Positions 57,111 to 64,000 of a stretch of 64,000 nt of DNA are shown one piece after another; within the stretch, counting starts at the first letter, position 1, and the number at the start of each line of letters is the position of its first letter. Origin of the DNA: Thalassia testudinum (taxonomy: Eukaryota; Streptophyta; Magnoliopsida; Alismatales; Hydrocharitaceae); the NCBI GenBank assembly GCA_037157565.1, contig JAZHRO010000055.1, positions 39,401,001 to 39,465,000 of the forward strand. The letters are read 5' to 3'. The notes beneath the pieces are model-generated. The model did not search any database, was not told the DNA's origin, and was given only the letters and a program-made list of their open reading frames with translations. Made by a program: the position numbers and the translations under genes.

Positions 57111-59395
57111 TTATTCTTACATCTAAACTAGGCCTTCTGCTCCAGCTTTGCTACAACTCCTGTTATTCCTGATCCAGCTTCAGATCCAGCTCCTGATTAG
57201 CTTATTCCCTACAATCGACATGATGCACTTAATCAGCACATTATAACATTATTTTATGCATAGCTAAAGGAAAGCAGTAAAGTTGCAGATAATGCGTATG
57301 CATGCATGAATAACCCTAACTTATGCTAAGTCTTAGCCTAATTTATGTCAATTAAGACCTATGATTACTCCGTAATCATACCTCCATGCCTAAATCTTGC
57401 TAGTTCCTAGCAAATGCAAGACTAAATTATTTACAGCAAGGGTCCCTAAGGGACTGGTTATTTTATCAAGTGTTTGCATAGAGATTTTTCTCCCTTTTGT
57501 TTTCATCCTATGCTCTAGAAATCCAGACAATCGTGAAGGTGCATCTATGTAGCTTTTGCAACGGATTTGAGTGAAAACTAATACACCTCTAAAGCCTGTA
57601 CTTGACCCCTAATAAAAATTCTAGCGGAATAGGCGGATTTCTTCCCTCGGAGCATTCAAGATATTCTATGAATTGCACCCCAGCTTTGGGCTTAGGTAGA
57701 GAATCTTTGAGGGAAAGGATTATATATTTGGTGGCTCATTCTCACTTGGTGCTACATAGAGACTAGTACTACAGAATCCAGATTCCCGAATTACTAAGTA
57801 ACTTAACTTAGAGAAAGACGAGAAAAACTATGCTCTCTTTGATTCCTTTGTATTCATTCTCTCTTGCTCTTGTTCTTTCTTTTTCTTAGAGCTCACAACC
57901 TCACCAGATTCACACGTATCTTCTATATTTAGTGGTCTCACTAGGCATTAACACTTTAATTGAGTTCTCATAACCCTAATACTAAGTCGGGATTCCTCAG
58001 CTAGTATTCGGGCGGTCAGAAACACAAGAAAAATAGGTTAAGGCCATATTTGGTGGAGCTCAATTTTGTTTGGTGGTATTGCCTTGATAAACACTAAATA
58101 ATCATTCTTCTCTTCTTTTTTCTTCTTTTTCTAATTTTTTTTCTTCAGTTTTTCTTTCTTTTCATCATTCTTTTTCTTTTTCTTTTTCTCATTTTTTTTA
58201 ATTAATTTTTTTTTTCAGCATAACACAATTGATATACATCCATGAACTTTATTGAGGAGGCATTATTAGGGATTGGTGGTACTCAAGAGACATTGGGTGG
58301 CTTATTTGGTGGAAGTGCCTACTCACGGCACCGGGAGAGACGGATAGGACGGTGTATTTTTGACCTTGACATCAATACCCTCCTTCAGCCGAGGATTCCG
58401 TAAAGAATGGTCGTAACCATCCACCTTAGCCCTAGTTTTTTGAAAACTCGCTCTCCGCATATTTTCCTTATTCGGTGGCTCTCACAATTTCGCACAAAAT
58501 GCATACGCAAGAACCGAGAGCGAAAGCTATGTCTCATCTCAGAGCATCATCACCTAATTATCTAGGATTCCAGATTCTTCGCATCAATCTTAGAGCACTA
58601 GTACACTCTACTCTCATCTCACACTATTTGGTGAATTTTTGGAGGAAATTCTGCCTGACTCCCAAAACATTGTCCAGGGGTTCAGGAAAAGAAGCATTGC
58701 TTCTTCTCGACAAACTGAAGACGTTTATCAGCCTTCACCGTGAATCCATTGCAAATTCTACGTGTGTGTGAAAAGTTGTACTGGATTCCAGATTACAGGA
58801 ATCAACTAAAGGATAAAATCCCTAATGCATTCTCTTAATAAAATAATCTTATTCATGAATGCAATATCTATATATGCTATAAACATGTAACCTCATATAA
58901 TTTATACTTCGTGAATTTCCCGTATTGGGTTACAATCAACTTGACCCTAAATTTAGAACAAAAGGTGAGTGGGTGAGTCGGAATTGGCTATTGCGAACGA
59001 TTTCTAGCTCCAATGCGAGCATTGGAGGTGGAGTCGTTTGTACTTTTATTTAAGGTCCTAAAGTACGTTTTGCATGCAGCTTCGAGATTTTCCTAAGTGT
59101 TGGCAAAAAAATTTTTTTTTTGTTTTTCTGTATCTACCCCCCCATGCCTAAGTTCTTGCATGTCCTCATGCATGAATGTAAAAGAAAATAAATATTGCAG
59201 GGAGAGAATGGGTAGAAATCACCTGTAATTGCTCCTGAAATTATATTCAGCACCGGCCAACCTGCAATATAAAAGGGAAATATGCTAAAACAAAAATATG
59301 CTATGTATAAAAATGGTTATATATAAATGATGGTGGAATGTGGGGCGAATGGTATCTATATGTGCTGAGTTTAACGCCTCTAGTTGGGCAAAAGC
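57111..59395. other. Non-coding internal region between ORF and 3' LTR
   Basis: No domain is recognised on either strand. Long pyrimidine runs on the plus strand (58090-58220) are purine tracts in the element's RNA. It shares colinear blocks with 53276-55165 of the older element. Confidence 0.6.
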
Positions 59396-61024
59396 TCAAT
59401 GAGATGTGTCATTTCTAGCATAGGAGCCAGCTAAGATTAAGAGAAAGATATGCTCGTATGCTCCCAGAATCAGTGGTTCGGAGATACGAACCAGCTGGTT
59501 GTGCACCCCTACTCTAAAAGGTCTAGCTATAAGAAAGTGTGGAGTGGTGGTGGAAAATAGAGGATAATCAGAGGGGGAATCATGATGTTGATTCAGCTGA
59601 TTTATCATGTCCCACAATTCAGTAGGAAGTTGCTGAGGGAGTAGATCAAAATGTACCTCAGAATCAGAATCTGAGTCATAGGGATGCTCATAATGATAAT
59701 TGACATCAAAGATCATTCCCTCTCCTGCCTCTGGGTCATATGGGGGTATTCGTGAAAGTAGAAAATCTGTGGGGAGGTCACTGAAATCCTCATCAGAAAT
59801 TACTTCGTCCTCATCAGTACCCATCTCTGATTCATCAGAGGCTGTCTCCTCAGGCTCAAAGTCGAGCCATCTACTAGGATGATAGGTGCGTCCCCAGCTC
59901 CTTCTGCTCAAATCTACACCCTGATATGCATTGGGTTCCTCAGTAATTCCTGCCTCAAGTAGCATATTTATTTCTTCAGTTAAGTCGTCCATAGCTACTT
60001 CTAGTTTTCGGATGTTAGGATCAGGGATAGAAAGTGTCATCTTAGAATCTCTAATATCCGAATTAGGGATGTAGGAAGAGTGCAGATCAAAAGATGTTGG
60101 CTCTAGCACATGTTCACCTACAATGGGAAGTGGTCTAGATTGATCAGTAGTGTCGCATGTAATGTCTGCCTTAGGATCCATATCCTCAATTGGATCCGCT
60201 TCCCTTATCTCGATTGGGTTATCCAACCCAAAAGGTGCCTCCAAGGATTCAGGATAATCTGATTGTGGCTCAGTCCTGGAGATATCAATCCTTTCCTCAA
60301 TTTTCTGAATGGAGTTCTCAGATGAACCCATTCGGCATACTTCCTGCTCCTGTCTCATATCCACGCTAGATTCTTTTTCCCTTGAGTGATCTTCGGGCAT
60401 CTGCTCCCGAGAATCTTCTGTGTGTTCTTCCAACGTAGTTGTTTCAGATTCTTCAAGGTCTTCAATGCTATTTTCCACTTAATATCTCAAAAGCAATAGT
60501 TCTTGAGTTTCCCGATTTTGTCCCATTCGCCTTGTTATCTCTTCTGTTTCCTGAAGGAGCTCCATCACAGCTTGATGTGGAATCCGGCTTTGTCTTTGGT
60601 TCGGCTCAATGATAGCCTGGATTTTGCATAGATAGGATGCGGCCTTTTCCTTAGCACTCGCTATAGCCCTCTGTATTCTATAATGTGGCCGCATATGCAC
60701 CGGTAGCTCTTCAGGGGTTCCAGGGAGTGAATCAGGTCTACCCATGTTCCATGGGTGAGAAGCAGGAGTATGAAATCCATATCCTGGGTTATAAGATGCG
60801 ATCCTTTGAGGGACTGAATGGTATGGGTCATAATATCCAGGGTTAGGATATGGGTTAACCATTTCGGTAACCCGAGGAGAAGGATCAGGCGAAGAGAAAA
60901 GTCGTCTTCGCCACCTTGGGTTCTGATCCCAAGGTTGAGCTGATTCAGTGACCTGAGCTCTCAGATAAGATCGTGGGTTCAGCTCTTCTGGATCTTGATT
61001 AGGTCCAGATCCAATGTTAGCCAT
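59396..61024 (-). pseudogene. Retroelement-encoded acidic protein ORF with one in-frame stop, unknown function
   Basis: From the ATG at 61024 (MANIGSGPNQDPEELNPRSY) the frame is open for 181 codons, meets one TAA at 60479-60481, and continues in the same frame for another 360 codons to the TGA at 59396-59398. The codon after the TAA is GTG, not ATG, so the second part is not a separate gene with its own start. Residues 1-115 are rich in Pro, Tyr and Arg (NPYPNPGYYDPYH). Residues 120-181 look helical (RAIASAKEKAASYLCKIQ, then ELLQETEEITRRM). The second part is strongly acidic (Glu/Asp/Ser rich). No zinc knuckle, protease, RT or integrase motif is present. It may be a modified gag-like protein or a novel accessory ORF; I do not recognise it. 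Confidence 0.65.
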
Positions 61025-61058
61025 CGCGGCTCAGTAGATACAAGAAGTGACTCGCCTT

Positions 61059-61077
61059 CTTGGGAGCGGCTCCCAAG
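61059..61077 (-). other. Perfect hairpin upstream of the element ORF
   Basis: CTTGGGAG-CGG-CTCCCAAG: an 8-bp perfect stem with a 3-base loop, about 35 bases upstream of the ATG in the leader RNA. Confidence 0.6.
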
Positions 61078-62655
61078 GTCCAACCAAGTGAGGTCGAAGT
61101 GACCTCCTTCCGTGCATACACCGCCCAACCCCTGGGTTGGTGTAGCCACGCAGGACAAGGCTAAGGCCCTGTCAATCAAGGGTCCTTATAGATCAGGTGA
61201 CCAGATTTTTCATTAGGGATTTGAATTCCTGAAGATAAGTTCGTCGTATAACCGACTGAAAGTGAATCCCGCCTCTCAAGCTAACCCAGCCAGTCTGGTT
61301 ATGAGGGGACTAAGGGGAAGGTTCTTCCTTTGGCTTACGCCTCCAGTTCCGCTGACCCCCGAGCCACGGTCGTTTGACACTACCCCACAGACTTAGTCAC
61401 CAGGTTTGGCAAGAGAGATTAAACTCACCCAATAGTACAACAACGAACTTGGGTTCATTTCGTATTTTAAAGTTAATTTTAACCCGTTTTCTTTAGTGGG
61501 GTTTGTGGTGAGTGGCCCATAAGGTGACCAAGTTCACCGGCTAACTAGACTTGATTAAGTCTAAGTTAGCCCAATGTGTGGTCTCTAGTTGTAACCCTAA
61601 GGGTTTGACCTAGGTTGCATGCACTTCTAGGGTTTTTCTCTGTTTCAGCAGACCACAAAATTAATGTTGATTTTCTACTAATAATTGGAATCAAATTAAT
61701 TTGAAATTTTGCGAGTAGATTCCTTTTTCAATCAGTTTTTCATAGAATATTTTTTTGGAATTTTTACTATTTCAACCGAATTTTTAGGAATTTTGAATAT
61801 CAGGGGATCAGAACTGGAATTTTGACCCCTGGTTGGTTTTTCGCTTTGAAACAGTATCAAATGATCTTCAAAAATTTGGGAAAAATATGAAAAATAAATC
61901 CAATGAGATCAGCTTTCAAACACTACCATTTTTAGTCAAAACAGATTTACGAATTGCTTAGAATTGCTTTTTGAAATTTGAAAAATTTTGAATCTGGGTC
62001 AATCTGACCCCCGTACACTTCGTGAATTTTTAAAAATTTTATACTTGGAATTTTTTAAAATAATGGTGGCGTTTGAAAGATGGTTTGAATATGAAGGTTT
62101 GGCCCGAATTTCAGAATTTTTTAATTACTATTTTTTCTGACAATCGAATTTTTAACTCAAGCTTGACATCTGGCCGAAAATTAGGAGATGGTGGAAAAGC
62201 TTTTTAAAGAGGTTTGAATTGAAATCTAGGCTTTCCACCAAAGAGGATATTTTTTCTTTCAAAACTTTTGCACATTTTTTTTTTCAAAAAGAATTTTTCA
62301 AAAGATTCACAGAAAATATATATATTTTTTTCAAACTAACCTAAGCTCGAAAAGAAATCTAATCTAGATTTTTTTTTTCAAAATTTTCCTTTTTGATTTT
62401 TTTTTCTTTTTTCACGAAAATGAGAAAAATCCTTTTTTTTTTGCAAAAGAGATTGCAGAAAGTAGATCTAATCCGAGGGTTCAAAAAATAAACTTAATCT
62501 ACGATAGATGATGTGCACCTGATTTTTCATTGCCACGCTCGATGTGTGCGCGGATCCCGTTTTCGTTCCGTGTTGTCTTGCACATTAAAAACAAAGTAGA
62601 GGTAGATTTGTCAGTGATAGATTAAAAGATCGAAATCAAGAAAATGATGTTGCCA
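61078..62655. other. Non-coding leader of the younger element
   Basis: AT-rich, with T-runs on the plus strand (A-runs in the element's RNA) at 62270-62445. No coding capacity. Confidence 0.65.
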
Positions 62656-62672
62656 CCCCGGCAACGGCGTCA
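62656..62672 (-). other. Primer binding site, tRNA-Asp type
   Basis: The plus strand reads CCCCGGCAACGGCGTCA. It equals the 3' end of plant tRNA-Asp(GUC) with CCA added (CCCCGGCAACGGCGCCA), with one mismatch. It lies two bases inside the 5' LTR edge at 62675, exactly where a minus-strand element should have it. Confidence 0.88.
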
Positions 62673-62674
62673 TT

Positions 62675-64000
62675 TGACAGAAATGCCATTTTCGCGCATT
62701 TGGAAGTCGTCGGAAATCGTAGTATAGTCGCGCAAAAACGTTCGTCAAAAATTGATTTCTAAAGATAATGAGACTTGAGTCCCGGTTGTTCGTCTCTGGG
62801 AGGCATTGCTTTTACTTTTGAAATAGATCTTTTTGCCGCTCTATTTTGTTTAGAATCGCATGCCGGTTCATGATTATTACGTATTTACGTACGGCATGCT
62901 TAGTTGCAAGAATATTAAGAGTTAGAAGCAGGCAACATTAATCACGCAAAAGATAATAGCAATCATTAAGCTCATGGTGATTTCAAACAGATAGAGATAT
63001 ATATATATAAATGTGTTTTCATTCATTCATTTGGGAGTTGTTGTACAAGGAATCTAGAGGAAAGCTTGTACATAAATGCTTGAAAATTAAATCTAGCTAT
63101 CAAAAAATGATCGCATACAAGAATCGATGGGGGGATTTCGCATGCATCATTGGGGGAGAAGTAAGACTACACTACTAAGTAGTAAATAAACGCAGTAAAT
63201 ATACAAAGAGCATAATCTAAATCTAGCATAATGGAAGGGCATTCAGGGGTGGTCCCCGATGGCCTTTGAATGGTTGAGAGAAGAAGGAGGGGCGGCCAAT
63301 GGAACTTAGGCCGACCCTTGGAGAGAGGTTGGGGAGCTGATCCAGCTTCCTGGAGTGGAGATGGTGGCCTCCATGGTGGTGCTCAACTCGTGGAGGTGGA
63401 GTGGAGATGGAAGTAGCTATTCTAAGTGGAATGGATGCCAAGGAAGTGAATGGGTGCAAATGGCCACCCAAGGGGTCTTTTTATAGACCTAAGGGAAGCT
63501 CTCTAGAGAATTATGGAATTATCTAGAGAGGCCTATGGTGGGAGCTCGTGGGAGAGTGAGAGAGAGAGTGGATGGTGGCTTTTAGATCCACCAAATGTGG
63601 ATCTAAAAATTGAATGGCTCTTGGTTGCTATTTTTGGCAACCAAGGCAACCACACATGGTAGAGAGTTCTAGAGAACTCTAGGCTAGATATTTTTGTGTG
63701 GATGGTGTGTGTGGGTGTGTGTGGGTCGAAACTTAGGTGGCTAGGTTGATTAGGTTTGGTTTTAGTGGGTTTAGGTCAAGGTAGGTCTCAAATTAGGGTT
63801 ATAAACCCTAATTCACTAAGGTAAAGTGCAATTAAAATTAATACAAGTTTAATTGGGTGTGTGGAAACTTAATTGAGAGTAAAACAACTCAATTAAGTCA
63901 GGTCTAGGTCAATTGGACTCTCACTGAGTCCAATTGGACAGTGTGTGCTGAGATCAGGGCTCAATTGGACTCAATGAGTCCAATTGAATAGGCTGATGGA
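62675..64000 (-). repeat. 5' LTR of the younger element (truncated by the window edge)
   Basis: Starts TGACAGAAATGCC and is colinear with 55166-56512 to the end of the window. The missing part should be about 0.6 kb. TATA box (TCTATAAAAA, minus) at 63478-63487. Differences from the 3' LTR are most frequent in the first 250 bases (about 15 by eye) and sparse further on. Confidence 0.88.
63478..63487 (-). promoter_or_regulatory. TATA box of the 5' LTR promoter
   Basis: TCTATAAAAA on the minus strand, conserved with 55991-56000. It would start transcription near 63450 toward the PBS and ORF. Confidence 0.6.

Larger units (their letters stand above)
55166..64000 (-). mobile_element. Younger Ty3-like LTR retrotransposon with tRNA-Asp-type PBS and non-gag ORF (partial)
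   Basis: On the minus strand: the 5' LTR begins beyond the window and ends at 62675; PBS at 62656-62672; leader to 61025; an ORF (61024-59396) interrupted by one stop; about 2.3 kb without coding; a polypurine tract near 57090-57110; 3' LTR 57089-55166. The visible 1.3 kb of 5' LTR matches the 3' LTR closely along its length, with few differences, so the insertion is fairly recent. Integrase and reverse transcriptase are absent, so the element is non-autonomous (LARD-like). A PBS complementary to tRNA-Asp is typical of Athila-type elements, which suggests but does not prove that affinity. Confidence 0.85.

Overview
The window is nuclear DNA from a flowering plant. It has AT-rich spacers, plant-type LINEs, hAT and CACTA transposons, Ty1/copia and Ty3/gypsy remnants, long LTRs, intron-containing fragments of plant genes and one plant-type secreted glycine-rich protein. 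I cannot name the species. Almost everything is a nest of mobile elements; only one cellular gene looks intact.

Layout, left to right. 1-2081: non-coding. 2101-8518: LINE-A on the minus strand, with poly-A tail, two decayed ORFs and a 19-bp target-site duplication (TSD). 8538-11398: spacer. 11416-25716: LINE-B, a relative of LINE-A bounded by a 17-bp TSD 14 kb apart. It was split by a CACTA element (14244-20235, TSD TTT) and by a 2.68-kb solo LTR (22921-25600, TSD AAGGA). 25734-28174: spacer with a Ty3 RNase H relic. 28183-33805: hAT element (8-bp TSD with one mismatch) with a broken transposase and a GC-rich minisatellite. 33884-34310: Ty3 integrase relic. 34590-37640: inverted-repeat (Pack-MULE-like) segment with an ISY1 splicing-factor fragment, interrupted by a 1.69-kb solo LTR (TSD AACAT). 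38036-42556: CACTA-like element with pieces of two unrelated genes, ATG13 (autophagy) and VIPP1 (thylakoid membrane maintenance). 43225-43820: copia tail with 3' LTR. 45239-46003: the glycine-rich, cysteine-tailed secreted protein gene (minus strand, TATA box upstream), between two small MITE-like repeats. 48660-50222: truncated LTR related to the solo LTR at 22921. 50812-55165: older Ty3-like element (minus strand). 55166-64000: a younger relative inserted in it, with a tRNA-Asp-type primer binding site, two LTRs and a long ORF that does not look like gag-pol; its 5' LTR runs off the window.

The elements do not form a pathway. The interest lies in the order of insertions, which can be read from the TSDs, in the three identifiable captured host genes (ATG13, VIPP1, ISY1), in the unrecognised retroelement ORF, and in a palindromic AGACGTCT motif shared by several LTRs. 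I found no rRNA or tRNA gene, no CRISPR array and no bacterial-type operon.
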